In this document: positions 7,173-16,401 of the stretch, piece by piece | How the letters are laid out: the number at the start of each line of letters is the position of its first letter | How positions within the stretch are numbered: the stretch's first letter is position 1 | NCBI GenBank assembly: GCA_025350465.1 | Contig: JANXXU010000034.1 | Coordinates: forward strand, 1 to 49,113 | DNA from: Alphaproteobacteria bacterium | GTDB taxonomy: Bacteria; Pseudomonadota; Alphaproteobacteria; Micropepsales; Micropepsaceae | Direction of reading: 5' to 3' | Length of the DNA stretch: 49,113 bases | The notes under the pieces: generated by a model | The model's input: only the letters and a program-made list of their open reading frames with translations | Told to the model about the DNA's origin: nothing | The model's database searches: none | Translations under genes and position numbers: made by a program

Positions 7173-10067
7173 ATGAGCAGCGCCTTCGAGACACTGATCC
7201 GCCAAGGCTCGCAGCCCTTCGATGAAGCGCGGGCGGCGCGCACGCTTGAGAGCTTGGGCACGTATGCGGGCCAGGGCGCGGCGCGCGAACTGATCGCAGC
7301 GGCCGCCTCGAACAGTCCGTTCCTTGCCCGCGCGCTGGTGCAGGAGAGCGAATATATTCCGCAACTTCTCGCCTCCGGTCCCAGCGCCTCGTTCGACGGC
7401 ATTATCGCCCATGTGGCGCGCGAGCCGGCAGAGACGCGCGGCGAGATGCTGGCGTTGCTGCGCCAAGCCAAGCGGCGGGCGGCGATCCTGATTGCGCTCG
7501 CCGACCTTGGTGGGATTTGGTCGCTCGACGAGGTCACCGCGGCGCTGACGCGCCTTGCCGACGCGACGCTCACGCGCGCCCTGCGCTTTGCCTTGCGCGA
7601 GGCTGAAAAACGCGGCCGCCTCAGGGCCCTCGATACCGAGACGCCGGAGCGCGGCACCGGGCTCTTCTTCGTCGCCATGGGAAAATACGGCGCCGGCGAG
7701 CTCAACTATTCGAGCGACATCGACTTCAGCTGTTATTTCGACGACGCACTGTTGCCCGTCGCGACCGGAGTCGAGCCGCGCGAACTTGCGGTACGCCTGA
7801 CGCAAGGCGCCGTCGGGCTGATGCAGGAGATCACGCCCGACGGCTATGTCTTTCGCTGCGATTTGCGCCTGCGGCCGGACGCGGGGTCGACGCAGATCGC
7901 GGTCTCGACGAACGCGGCCGAACACTACTACGAAACGATGGGGCAGAACTGGGAGCGCGCGGCGATGATCAAGGCGCGCGCGGCCGTCGGCGATGTCGAA
8001 GCAGGCGAGAAATTTCTGGCGCGGCTGCAACCCTTCATCTGGCGCAAATATCTCGACTACGCCGCGATCAGCGACATTCATTCGATCAAGCGCCAGATCC
8101 ACGCGCATGAAGGGCACGGCGAAATCGCCGTCGCCGGACACGACATCAAGCTCGGGCGCGGCGGCATCCGCGAAATCGAATTCTTCGCGCAGACCCAGCA
8201 GCTGATCCTGGGCGGGCGCATCCCATCGTTGCGCGAGGCGCGCACGCTCGACGCGCTCGGCGCGCTTGCCGCGCGCGCCGTCATCACGCGCGAGGCCGAG
8301 AGCGAACTCGCCGAAGCCTATCGCTTCCTGCGCACGCTCGAGCATCGCTTGCAGATGGTGGAGGACGAGCAGACCCACACGCTGCCGAAGACGGCAGAGG
8401 GGCTCGACAATGTCGCGCGCTTCATGGGCTTTGCCGACACGCGCGTCTTCGAAGACGAGTTGCGGGCACGCCTCACGCGGGTCCAGAGTCATTACGCGAA
8501 GCTCTTCGAAAGCGCGCCGCCGCTGTCGGAGCAATCGGGCAGCCTCGTCTTCACCGGCGTCGAGGACGATCCAGACACCATCGCGACGCTGCGCCGCCTG
8601 AACTTCTCGCAACCGAGCGCAGTCGCGGCGACTATCCGCGGCTGGCACCATGGGCGTGTGCGCGCGACGCGCAGCGAAAAGGCGCGCGAGAAGTTGACGG
8701 CGCTGATGCCGCTCTTGCTTCAGGCGCTCGGCAAGACCGCGAACCCGGACATCGCCTTCACCCGCTTCGACCGCTTCCTGAGCGGCTTGCCGTCGGGCGT
8801 GCAGGTCTTCGCGCTGCTCTACTCAAATCCGCGGCTCTTGGATTTGATCGCCGAAATCGTCGGCACGGCGCCGCGCCTCGCCGATCATTTGGCACGCCGC
8901 CCGGGCTTGCTCGACGTGCTGATCGACGTGGATTTCCTGCGTGACAGCCCGACGGTCGAGCGCATGCGCGACAGCCTGTTTGCGCTGCTGCGCCCGGCGA
9001 AGAGCTTCGAGGAGCGGCTCGACGTCGTGCGGCGTTGGACCAAGGATCAGCAATTCCGCGTCGGCCTGCAATTGTTGCGCGGCGAGAGCGACGGCGTCGC
9101 CGCCGGACGCGGCTTCACCGACATCGCGGACGCGGCAATCGTCGCGCTCAACGCGATCGTCGAGGACGCGGCGATGGCGGCGCATGGGCGCGTTGCCGGC
9201 GGTGCGATGGCGGTGATCGGCATGGGCCGGCTCGGTGGCTTTGAGATGACGGCGAGTTCGGACCTCGATCTCATCTTCGTCTACGAGCACGACGCCGGGG
9301 CCGCGTCGTCGGACGGAGCCAAGCCGTTGCCGCCGAGCCTCTATTATGCGCGTGCCTCACAGCATCTGATCACGGCGCTGACGGTGATGACGGGCGAGGG
9401 CGGTCTCTACGACGTCGACATGCGCCTGCGCCCTTCCGGCAACAAGGGGCCGGTGGCGGTGAGCCTTGCGACCTTCGAGAATTACCAGGCGCAGGAAGCC
9501 TGGACTTGGGAACGCCTGGCATTGACGCGGGCACGCGTGATCGCGGGGCCGCCGGCGTTGCGTGCGAAGGTCGAGGCCGCGATCCAAGTTGCGCTCGCCC
9601 GCGGCGGCGAGCGCGAAAAGATTCTTGCCGACGTCGCCGACATGCGCCTGCTCTTGGAGAAAGAGCGCGCGGCAAAGACGCTGTGGGATCTGAAGGAGGT
9701 GCCCGGCGGATTGTTCGACGTCGAGTTCATGGTGCAGGGGATGCAACTCCTTCACGGACCGGCGGATCCCAAGGTGCTGAACGTGAACACGCTCGCCGCA
9801 ATCGATGCGCTCGAAGGCGCGGGCGCGTTACCTGCAAAAGACGCGGCGCTCTTGCGCGCGGCGGCCAAGCTCTATCAGGCGCTCACCCAAGTCTTGCGCC
9901 TTGCGGTCGAAGGCGAGTTCGAGGCCGCCGACGCATCGCCCTCGCTCAAGACGTTGATCGCCCGCGCCGCCGGTCTTCCCACGTTCGAAGCGGCCGAGGA
10001 ACAGCTCGGCGACATGCAGACAAAGATGCGCGCGCTCTTCCTGCGTTGGGTGAAGCGGGGACGGTAG
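7173..10067 (+). CDS. glnE: Bifunctional glutamine synthetase adenylyltransferase/deadenylylase
   Basis: 964 residues, normal for GlnE. Two nucleotidyltransferase domains are visible. The N-terminal one has the motif GKYGAGELNYSSDIDF (about 169-184) and removes AMP from glutamine synthetase. The C-terminal one has GMGRLGGFEMTASSDLDL (about 683-700) and adds AMP. A central helical regulatory region separates them and binds PII. The enzyme couples nitrogen status to glutamine synthetase activity. The ATG at 7173 lies in the usual position relative to the conserved N-terminus. In several rhizobia this gene directly follows the degP two-component pair; here about 2.6 kb of other genes intervene. 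Confidence 0.97.
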   Translation: MSSAFETLIRQGSQPFDEARAARTLESLGTYAGQGAARELIAAAASNSPFLARALVQESEYIPQLLASGPSASFDGIIAHVAREPAETRGEMLALLRQAKRRAAILIALADLGGIWSLDEVTAALTRLADATLTRALRFALREAEKRGRLRALDTETPERGTGLFFVAMGKYGAGELNYSSDIDFSCYFDDALLPVATGVEPRELAVRLTQGAVGLMQEITPDGYVFRCDLRLRPDAGSTQIAVSTNAAEHYYETMGQNWERAAMIKARAAVGDVEAGEKFLARLQPFIWRKYLDYAAISDIHSIKRQIHAHEGHGEIAVAGHDIKLGRGGIREIEFFAQTQQLILGGRIPSLREARTLDALGALAARAVITREAESELAEAYRFLRTLEHRLQMVEDEQTHTLPKTAEGLDNVARFMGFADTRVFEDELRARLTRVQSHYAKLFESAPPLSEQSGSLVFTGVEDDPDTIATLRRLNFSQPSAVAATIRGWHHGRVRATRSEKAREKLTALMPLLLQALGKTANPDIAFTRFDRFLSGLPSGVQVFALLYSNPRLLDLIAEIVGTAPRLADHLARRPGLLDVLIDVDFLRDSPTVERMRDSLFALLRPAKSFEERLDVVRRWTKDQQFRVGLQLLRGESDGVAAGRGFTDIADAAIVALNAIVEDAAMAAHGRVAGGAMAVIGMGRLGGFEMTASSDLDLIFVYEHDAGAASSDGAKPLPPSLYYARASQHLITALTVMTGEGGLYDVDMRLRPSGNKGPVAVSLATFENYQAQEAWTWERLALTRARVIAGPPALRAKVEAAIQVALARGGEREKILADVADMRLLLEKERAAKTLWDLKEVPGGLFDVEFMVQGMQLLHGPADPKVLNVNTLAAIDALEGAGALPAKDAALLRAAAKLYQALTQVLRLAVEGEFEAADASPSLKTLIARAAGLPTFEAAEEQLGDMQTKMRALFLRWVKRGR

Positions 10068-10171
10068 AGACTGCCAAATCGCCGGCCGCGGGCGTTCGCC
10101 GTCGCGCCGGACAGTTCTTATCGGTTGACCCCCGCCCCCTGCGTCCCTATTTTCCGCCGCTTCCGGCAGTG

Positions 10172-10246
10172 GGGCCTATAGCTCAGCGGTAGAGCACCTG
10201 ACTTTTAATCAGGGGGTCGATGGTTCGATCCCATCTGGGCTCACCA
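10172..10246 (+). tRNA. tRNA-Lys (anticodon TTT)
   Basis: A full cloverleaf is readable. The acceptor stem is GGGCCTA against TGGGCTC, with one G-T and one T-G pair. The D arm is GCTC/GAGC, the anticodon stem CCTGA/TCAGG encloses the loop CTTTTAA (anticodon TTT), and the T arm GATGG/CCATC encloses TTCGATC. The discriminator A and CCA are encoded. TTT pairs with AAA/AAG codons, hence lysine. It lies 104 bases after glnE. Confidence 0.97.
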
Positions 10247-10332
10247 AATTCGTTCTTCAGATCAGAGAGTTAGGGGTAATCTCATCTCTCGATTCTGCGC
10301 CCGGGCCTGCGCTCTTGGCCCTCAGAGGAAAC

Positions 10333-10473
10333 ATGCCGCAAGTCCCCAATCGCCCACCCAGGAAGCCGACGGCGCCCGTCGAGGCACCGTCAAAGGCCGC
10401 TGCGAAGACAGCAAAGCCGTCGGGTAAAGCAGCCAAACCAGCCGCCCCGGCGCGCGCCAAGCCGCGCCGATAA
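10333..10473 (+). CDS. Small Lys/Ala/Pro-rich basic protein (histone H1-tail-like)
   Basis: 46 residues, of which 7 are Lys, 5 Arg, 12 Ala and 11 Pro, with a single acidic residue. The pattern of AAAK, AKP and GKAAKP units resembles the tails of histone H1-like and DNA-binding proteins, which suggests nucleic-acid binding; that is composition only. A good Shine-Dalgarno AGAGGA precedes the ATG by 4 bases, which favours real translation. It starts 87 bases after the tRNA-Lys gene. No homologous family is recognised. Confidence 0.55.
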   Translation: MPQVPNRPPRKPTAPVEAPSKAAAKTAKPSGKAAKPAAPARAKPRR

Positions 10474-10517
10474 GGCCCACGACCACAACCGCTTAGGCGT
10501 CAATTCGGAGCCGCCAC

Positions 10518-11063
10518 ATGATTCCGCGCCTTGAAACCGAACGCCTTCTGATGCGCGGACCCGAGCCTTCCGATTTCGAAGCCTTTGCCGCGATGATGAG
10601 CAAGCCCGATGTCGCCCGCTACATCGCGCTCGCGCCGATGACGCGGGCTGAGGCGTGGCGTGCGCTCTCGTCGGCGATCGGGCATTGGGTCATGCGCGGC
10701 TATGGCGCTTGGACGGTGGTGCGCAAATCGGACGGCGCCTATGTCGGCCGCGTCGGCATGATCAATCCGGAAGGCTGGCCGGGTCTTGAGATTGGCTGGA
10801 CGCTCGATCACCCGTTCTGGGGCACGGGTTATGCGACGGAAGCCGCGGCGGCGGCGATGCGCTATGCGTTTTTGACGCAACCGGTCGACCGGCTCATCTC
10901 CAATATCGATCCCGAGAACAAAGCGTCGCAATCGGTAGCCGTGCGCCTTGGGGAGGCGAAGGGCGAACGAAGTTCTCTCACTTTCGCCGGCAAGGATTTC
11001 CCGATCGACATCTGGTTCATCACGCGTGAAGAGTGGCGCAAACGACCCGGCGCGGCGGTGTGA
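10518..11063 (+). CDS. GNAT-family N-acetyltransferase (RimJ/RimL type)
   Basis: 181 residues. It opens with LETERLLMRGPEPSDFEAF, the standard start of RimL/RimJ-like acetyltransferases. The acetyl-CoA pyrophosphate-binding loop is FWGTGYATEAA (about 95-105), followed by the ENKASQSVA helix that contacts CoA. These enzymes acetylate amino termini of ribosomal proteins or small amines; the acceptor here is unknown. The neighbours do not point to a pathway. Confidence 0.88.
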   Translation: MIPRLETERLLMRGPEPSDFEAFAAMMSKPDVARYIALAPMTRAEAWRALSSAIGHWVMRGYGAWTVVRKSDGAYVGRVGMINPEGWPGLEIGWTLDHPFWGTGYATEAAAAAMRYAFLTQPVDRLISNIDPENKASQSVAVRLGEAKGERSSLTFAGKDFPIDIWFITREEWRKRPGAAV

Positions 11064-11120
11064 AATCAGAGGCGGAGCATCGCAGCGATGCTGCGGACGG
11101 ACTCTGCGACTAAGGAATCC

Positions 11121-11873
11121 ATGGCCAAGATTTTAGTGCCGCTGCCGGCGCGCGATTTCGATCCGACGGAGACGGGCGTGCCCTGGCGCATCCTCACGAG
11201 CCGCGGCCACGCGCTCGTCTTCGCGACGCCCGACGGCCAAGCGGGCGCCGCCGATCCGATGATGGTGACGGGCAAGGGGCTCGGCTTGTTGGCCCCGGTC
11301 CTGCGCGCGAACGGCGACGGGCGCGCGGCCTATGCGGCGATGGCCGAGAGCGCGGCATTCCGTACGCCGATCACATACGGCGCGGTCCGGCGCGAGGATT
11401 ACGATGCGCTGCTGCTGCCGGGCGGCCACGCCAAGGGCATGCGGCCATATCTCGAGTCGCCGGTGCTGCAAGGCCACGTCGCGGCATTCTTCGCCTCGGC
11501 AAAACCGGTGGCCGCGATTTGCCACGGCACGCTCCTCGCTGCGCGCTCGCGCACGCCTGAGGGCGCGTCGGTGTTGAAGGGGCGCAAGACCACTGGTCTG
11601 ACGCGGCGGATGGAAATGACGGCGTGGTCGCTGACGAGGCTCTATCTCGGTGACTACTACCGCACGTATCCGATGCCGCTCGAGGACGAGGTGAGCGCGC
11701 TGCTTGCCGGCCCCGGCGATTTTATGGAGGGCCCACGTTCGTTCGCCCGCGACAGCACGGCCCATCCCGAATTCGGCTTCACCGTGCGCGACGGCAATTA
11801 TCTCTCGGCCCGCTGGCCGGGCGATGCGCACCGCTTCGCGCTCGAATTCGACGCGATGCTGCGCGGCGCGTAA
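11121..11873 (+). CDS. DJ-1/PfpI-type glutamine-amidotransferase-like protein
   Basis: 250 residues. The nucleophile-elbow motif is AICHGTLLA, with Cys134 and His135, preceded by the LLLPGGHAKGMR strand-loop at 98-109. This is the class I amidotransferase-like fold seen in DJ-1, Hsp31 and PfpI (chaperone, deglycase or glyoxalase-like activities). Length and layout fit the Hsp31/YhbO side rather than true amidotransferases. The ATG at 11121, with AAGGA upstream, is preferred over an in-frame ATG at 11088. Confidence 0.85.
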   Translation: MAKILVPLPARDFDPTETGVPWRILTSRGHALVFATPDGQAGAADPMMVTGKGLGLLAPVLRANGDGRAAYAAMAESAAFRTPITYGAVRREDYDALLLPGGHAKGMRPYLESPVLQGHVAAFFASAKPVAAICHGTLLAARSRTPEGASVLKGRKTTGLTRRMEMTAWSLTRLYLGDYYRTYPMPLEDEVSALLAGPGDFMEGPRSFARDSTAHPEFGFTVRDGNYLSARWPGDAHRFALEFDAMLRGA

Positions 11874-11883
11874 AGCAGGCTGT

Positions 11884-11904
11884 CTTCCCCTCAAGGGAGG
11901 GAAG
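11884..11904 (+). terminator. Possible hairpin after the DJ-1-like gene
   Basis: CTTCCC at 11884-11889 can pair with GGGAAG at 11899-11904 around a 9-base loop, 10 bases after the stop. There is no immediate T tract (only GTTTTG about 15 bases on), so it is a weak terminator at best. Confidence 0.3.
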
Positions 11905-12000
11905 TCACCGTTAAGTTTTGATTAGCGATTGCCCGCCCGTCGAAAGCCTTTGCCAACCTTGTTGTGCTTAACTCACCGGTAGGCGTGCTGGCGTCTATCG

Positions 12001-13020
12001 ATGCTTCGTGTACTGACCATTGCTGCTTTCGCGGTTGTCCTCGCAACGGGCGCGCCGGCGTTGGCGCGCGCCGACGAGTGGCGCGCGATTGCCGTCGGCG
12101 GCGATGTCCGCGTTGAGGGCGCCGCCGCTGCGCTCACAATCGGCGCGACGTTTCAAAGTGACGTGGTCATTCAAACGGGTGCCTCGGGGCAGGCGACGTT
12201 CGCGCGCGAGGGGCGGTCGATCGTCGTCGGGCCGAACGCGCGCGTGCACTTGTCATACGACGACACGACCGTGAGCGTTGTGAGCGGCTCGGCCGTCGTA
12301 CATCGGCCGGGCGAGGCGAGGAGTGAGACGGTCTACGCAGGGCGCAGCGCCGATCTCTCCGTCGCGACATCTCGCGACACCGTTGCCGCATACACCAGCG
12401 AGGCGCGCGAGAGTGGCAGCACCGGCCATAATCGTCCACCGCCTTTGTCGAGCCTCAGCGCCTTTCGCGCGTCGCCGCAGCGTGCAGCGCCGCCGGCATC
12501 CTCATACGTCGCCATGCCGGCCGCGCGTCCGGGCATCGACGAGCATGGCAGCAGCACGATCACCGACGCGGGACTCGCGCCGCGCGCGCCTTCGGTCACC
12601 GGAGGCGAACCCACGCCCACGCTTCGCTTTTCCCCGGCACGCGATATCGATCTGCCAGCATCCGGCACCGGCTCAGGCACGCGATTCCAGTTCGGATCGG
12701 ACGGGGCGGGCCCGGCGTTCACACGAAAGACCGGCGGACAACAGCTTGAGGCACTCCACGGCGCGTGGTCCGACGTCGGCCAACACGCGGTGCCCGGTCT
12801 CGACCAGCGCGGCGCAGAGACTTTGTTGCGCAAGTTCAGGCCCGACACCGACGCCGATCGCGCTTGGAACGAGCGCCCGAAGGAGATTGCGAAAATTGCC
12901 GCAATCGTAATGACCGGGCTGGTCGGCGCGCTACTCGCTGTCATGGGCCTGGTCGCGTTGTGGCGCGCGCTGCACCAAGCCAAGCCGAACCAAGCCCAAC
13001 CGCGCTGGACGACAATCTAG
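12001..13020 (+). CDS. FecR-domain protein with C-terminal membrane anchor
   Basis: 339 residues. A signal peptide (1-24, ending ARA) is followed by a FecR-like domain (about 26-125). That domain contains the GDVRVEG, TGASGQATFAREGRSIVVGPN and VVSGSAVVHRPGEA repeats typical of FecR beta-structure. The middle (about 135-260) is low-complexity, rich in Pro, Ser, Ala and Arg. A single hydrophobic segment near 296-322 (IAAIVMTGLVGALLAVMGLVALW) is a likely anchor. No ECF sigma factor or TonB receptor is adjacent, so a FecR-type regulatory role is doubtful; a structural envelope role is as likely. Confidence 0.75.
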   Translation: MLRVLTIAAFAVVLATGAPALARADEWRAIAVGGDVRVEGAAAALTIGATFQSDVVIQTGASGQATFAREGRSIVVGPNARVHLSYDDTTVSVVSGSAVVHRPGEARSETVYAGRSADLSVATSRDTVAAYTSEARESGSTGHNRPPPLSSLSAFRASPQRAAPPASSYVAMPAARPGIDEHGSSTITDAGLAPRAPSVTGGEPTPTLRFSPARDIDLPASGTGSGTRFQFGSDGAGPAFTRKTGGQQLEALHGAWSDVGQHAVPGLDQRGAETLLRKFRPDTDADRAWNERPKEIAKIAAIVMTGLVGALLAVMGLVALWRALHQAKPNQAQPRWTTI

Positions 13021-13124
13021 CGGCGCGAATTTCTATAGCGCCACTGCTTCATCCATTTCTCCAGTTCGGCGCGCGAACCATTGGGCATCCCTCCCGTCAG
13101 CGACGATCCTACTTTCCTCCCCCG

Positions 13125-14153
13125 TCAGGTCGCGCCGATGCGGAAAATGGTCGACGATTGGAACAGTTCGCCGAGGCGCAAGACGGTCGAGGGGAAGGCC
13201 TGCTGGTTGGGCGAATCCGGAAAGTGCTGCGTTTCGAGCGCGATGCCGGACCAGGCGCGAAGGCCCGGCGATGCGAGATGATTGCCGCTGTAGACCTGCA
13301 AGCCGGGCTCGGTGGTGAACACTTCAACCGAGCGCCCGGAGCCCTGGTGAAAGAGGCGCGCCGCTGGCCCGCCGCGATTGTTCAGCACGAAATTGTGGTC
13401 GAGGCCCTGGGCTGCATGAATGAGCGGATCGGTTGAGCGCAGCACATCGCCCAACCGGCGCGGCTCACACAGGTCGATCGCGGTGCCCTCGACTGCCGCC
13501 ATCGTGCCCAGCGGAACCATGCGCGCATCGACCGGCGTGAAGCGGTCGGCATCGACCTGCAGCAGGTGGTCGAGAATGCGATCGTCGCGCTCGCCGGAGA
13601 GCCGCCAATAGCTGTGGTTGGTGAGATTGATCACCGTCGGTGCGGATGTTCGCGCTTCGTAGGCGATGGCGAACTCATTGTTGTCGTTCAGCCGGTAGGC
13701 AACGCTGAGCGAAAGCTTGCCGGGAAAGCCTTGGTCGCCATCGGCGCTCTCATGCGTCAGCAGCAAACGCCCGCCGTCGCCGGTCGCGCTCCACAGCACC
13801 TTGTCGAAGCCTTGGGCGCCGCCGTGCAGGGTGTTCTCGCCATCGTTGCGCGACAGCACATAATCGCGATCGTCGAGCCGAAAGCGGCCCCGCGCGATGC
13901 GGTTGGCATAGCGCCCGATCACGGCGCCCAAATAGTCGCGATTGCCCAGATAGGGCGCGAGCGTGTCGAAACCGAGAACGATGTCGCCGATGCGCCCCTC
14001 GCGATCGGGCGCGCGCACGCTTTGAACGATCCCGCCTAGGGTCAGGACCGTCACCGAAACGCTGTTGCCGTTGGTGAGCGTATAGGCGTGAACGTCGCGC
14101 CCGTCGGGAAGGCGGCCGAAGAGGGCGCGCGACAAGCGTGATGCCACGCTCAC
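13125..14153 (-). CDS. galM: Aldose 1-epimerase (galactose mutarotase)
   Basis: 342 residues. Family motifs are IGRYANRIARGRF (substrate-binding Arg), NLTNHSYWRL with the catalytic acid His, and ALETQHFPDSPNQ with the catalytic base Glu. It interconverts alpha- and beta-D-galactose, supplying the alpha form to galactokinase. Its ATG overlaps the galT stop by 4 bases, and it is the last gene of the gal operon. The length matches the family. Confidence 0.94.
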   Translation of the reverse strand: MSVASRLSRALFGRLPDGRDVHAYTLTNGNSVSVTVLTLGGIVQSVRAPDREGRIGDIVLGFDTLAPYLGNRDYLGAVIGRYANRIARGRFRLDDRDYVLSRNDGENTLHGGAQGFDKVLWSATGDGGRLLLTHESADGDQGFPGKLSLSVAYRLNDNNEFAIAYEARTSAPTVINLTNHSYWRLSGERDDRILDHLLQVDADRFTPVDARMVPLGTMAAVEGTAIDLCEPRRLGDVLRSTDPLIHAAQGLDHNFVLNNRGGPAARLFHQGSGRSVEVFTTEPGLQVYSGNHLASPGLRAWSGIALETQHFPDSPNQQAFPSTVLRLGELFQSSTIFRIGAT

Positions 14154-15151
14154 AGCAATTCTTTGAGGCGCGCGGCGGCCGCCTCCGGCGTCAGATCGCG
14201 CTGCGGCATCGCCAGCAATTCGAATCCGACCATGAATTTGCGGATGGAGGCGGAGCGCAAGAGTGGCGGATAGAAGTGGAAGTGGAGCGTGAAGTGTGCG
14301 GCGTCCGATCCGCAGGGGCGTTGGTGAATCCCCATCGAATAGGGGAACGGGGTGTCGAACACGCGATCGTAGAGCGCGGTGAGGCGGGCCAGAACCTCGG
14401 CCAAGCCGTCGCGCTGTGCGTCATCCAGGTCGGTGAGCGCGGCGACGGGGCGCTTCGGCAGCACGATCGTCTCGAACGGCCAAGTCGCCCAGAACGGGAC
14501 AAGAGCCGCAAACGCGTCGTTGGAGAATATCACCCGCGTGCCGAGCCCGAGTTCGTGGCGCAGATATTCGCCGAGCAGCGACGAACCGTGCCCCTCGAAC
14601 CAAGCGCGCTGGCGCTCATCTTCCTTTGCCAGCTCGTTCGGAATGCTGTGCGTCGCCCAAATCTGACCGTGGGGATGCGGGTTGCTCGCGCCCACCATCT
14701 CGCCGTGATTTTCGAAGATCGTGATCGCACCGATATCGGGCCGCGCATCGAGTTCGGCAAACTGCTCGCTCCAGGCGTCGATGACGGTGCGGATTTGCGC
14801 CACGCTCATCGTCGCCATCCGGCCTGCGTGATCGGGCGAATAGCAAATCACCCGGCAGACGCCGCTCTCCGGCTCGCGCACCAGAAACGGGTCGTCGATT
14901 TGCGGCTGCAATGCGCCGCTGGACAAAGCCGGGAAGTCGTTGTCGAACACGTAAATCCCCTGATAGTCGGGGTTGCGCACGCCGGTCATGCGCGGTGCGC
15001 CCGAACACAGATTGCATTGCGGATCGTGATGCACGGCGGCCGCTACCGCCGAAGGGGCGACCGCGCCGTGCCAGGGGCGCGCCATACGCTCGGGCGAGAT
15101 CAAGACCCACTCGCCGGTCAGAAGATTGAGGCGCCGTTCCGAACCGGTCAA
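14150..15151 (-). CDS. galT: Galactose-1-phosphate uridylyltransferase
   Basis: 333 residues. A Zn-binding pair CNLC (Cys46, Cys49) and the active-site motif NPHPHGQIWA (His159, Pro160, His161 with His161 the expected uridylylated nucleophile) identify the HIT-superfamily GalT. It exchanges UMP between UDP-glucose and galactose-1-phosphate in the Leloir pathway. It overlaps galK and galM by 4 bases at each end, so translation of the three genes is coupled. Confidence 0.95.
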   Translation of the reverse strand: MTGSERRLNLLTGEWVLISPERMARPWHGAVAPSAVAAAVHHDPQCNLCSGAPRMTGVRNPDYQGIYVFDNDFPALSSGALQPQIDDPFLVREPESGVCRVICYSPDHAGRMATMSVAQIRTVIDAWSEQFAELDARPDIGAITIFENHGEMVGASNPHPHGQIWATHSIPNELAKEDERQRAWFEGHGSSLLGEYLRHELGLGTRVIFSNDAFAALVPFWATWPFETIVLPKRPVAALTDLDDAQRDGLAEVLARLTALYDRVFDTPFPYSMGIHQRPCGSDAAHFTLHFHFYPPLLRSASIRKFMVGFELLAMPQRDLTPEAAAARLKELL

Positions 15152-16263
15152 AGCAACATCTCCCCCGCACCGCCCACGGCCCGGCAGATAAAGGCGTCGG
15201 GCGCCTCGCCGATGCGCGCAGCGTAGCGCGCCACGATCGTCTCGAGAATACGGTCCGCGTCGGTCGATTGTGCCAGTGCGATCACGCAGCCGCCAAAGCC
15301 GCCGCCCATCATCCGCGCGCCCATGACACCAGGTGTTTCCTGCGCGATGGCGACGAGCGCGTCGACCGGCTCGACGCTAACTTCCATATCGTCGCGCAAA
15401 CTCGCATGCGACGCATTCATCGCTTGGCCGAGGGCCGAAATGTTTCCGGCGCTCAAGTATTTGGCACTGGCGCGCACCCGCGCGATCTCTGTGACGACGT
15501 GGCGGCAGCGCTTGGCGGGACCCGCCGGCAGCCCGCGCAACGCCGAGGGCAGAGCGCTCTCCGCGATTTCACCCAAGTCCTTGACGTTCAACGCTTTGGC
15601 GGCGAGCTCGCACTCCTCGCGACGGCGGCGATATTCGCCGCTCGCATGAGCGTGGCGCACCATCGAATTGACCAGCAGAAAACTGAAATCGGGCGGCAGC
15701 GGCGCTACCTCGGCCTTCAGCGTTCGGCAATCCAAGACGAGCGCGCAGTTCTCGACGCCGTTGGCACTTGCGAATTGATCCATGATGCCGCACGGCATGC
15801 CGACGAATTTGTTTTCCGCCTCTTGCGCCCAACGCGCGATCGACAAGCCGTCCGCGTCAACGCCCGCGAGGCTTGTAAAGGCCCGCGCCAGCGCCACTTC
15901 CAACGCCGCCGACGAGCTTACGCCCGCACCGATGGGCACCGCGGAATCGATCCAAACATCGCAGCCCGAGATCGGCACACCGGCGTTGATCAGGCTCGCG
16001 GCGACGCCGGCGACGTAGTCGGCCCATTCGCCCGCCGGCGCCAAGCGATCGAGGTCGATGCGCGCCTCGGCGTTGAGATTGCGCGACACCACGTTGATCG
16101 CGCGCTGGCGATTGGGCGCCGCCGCCACGATGCAGCGCCGGTCGATCGCCGCCGGCATGACCAGGCCGCCGTTATAATCCGTGTGCTCGCCGATGATGTT
16201 GATCCGCCCCGGCGCTTGAAACACGCGCGGGCGGCCACCGAAACGGCCCACGAACGCGTTCAC
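15148..16263 (-). CDS. galK: Galactokinase
   Basis: 371 residues. The sugar-recognition signature GRINIIGEHTDYNGG (19-33) is followed by the GHMP ATP-binding motif PIGAGVSSSAALEVAL (about 110-125) and the C-terminal GARMMGGGFGGCVIAL loop. It phosphorylates alpha-D-galactose at C1. It is the first gene of galK-galT-galM; UDP-galactose 4-epimerase (galE) is not in the window and must be elsewhere. A 138-base divergent region separates it from the next gene, and no recognisable regulator gene is adjacent. Confidence 0.95.
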   Translation of the reverse strand: MNAFVGRFGGRPRVFQAPGRINIIGEHTDYNGGLVMPAAIDRRCIVAAAPNRQRAINVVSRNLNAEARIDLDRLAPAGEWADYVAGVAASLINAGVPISGCDVWIDSAVPIGAGVSSSAALEVALARAFTSLAGVDADGLSIARWAQEAENKFVGMPCGIMDQFASANGVENCALVLDCRTLKAEVAPLPPDFSFLLVNSMVRHAHASGEYRRRREECELAAKALNVKDLGEIAESALPSALRGLPAGPAKRCRHVVTEIARVRASAKYLSAGNISALGQAMNASHASLRDDMEVSVEPVDALVAIAQETPGVMGARMMGGGFGGCVIALAQSTDADRILETIVARYAARIGEAPDAFICRAVGGAGEMLL

Positions 16264-16401
16264 GATCCTAAGGGCATCGTCGGCAAGTTCAGGTTGGGAC
16301 GAAATGGTCGGGCCTCCCGCTGCGCCGCTGCATTCTGCATTGAAACGAGCCCCCTTCGTAAGGCTGTATACTGACCCCCCATACGACGGAGGTACGGAGA
16401 T

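Noticed and set aside
7122-8651. Long minus-strand frame (509 codons) opposite glnE
   Set aside because: It mirrors glnE codons, shows no domain motif, and glnE is unambiguous on the plus strand.
14138-16374. Long plus-strand frames opposite galT and galK
   Set aside because: They are shadow frames rich in Arg and His without family features; the minus-strand gal genes have all catalytic motifs.
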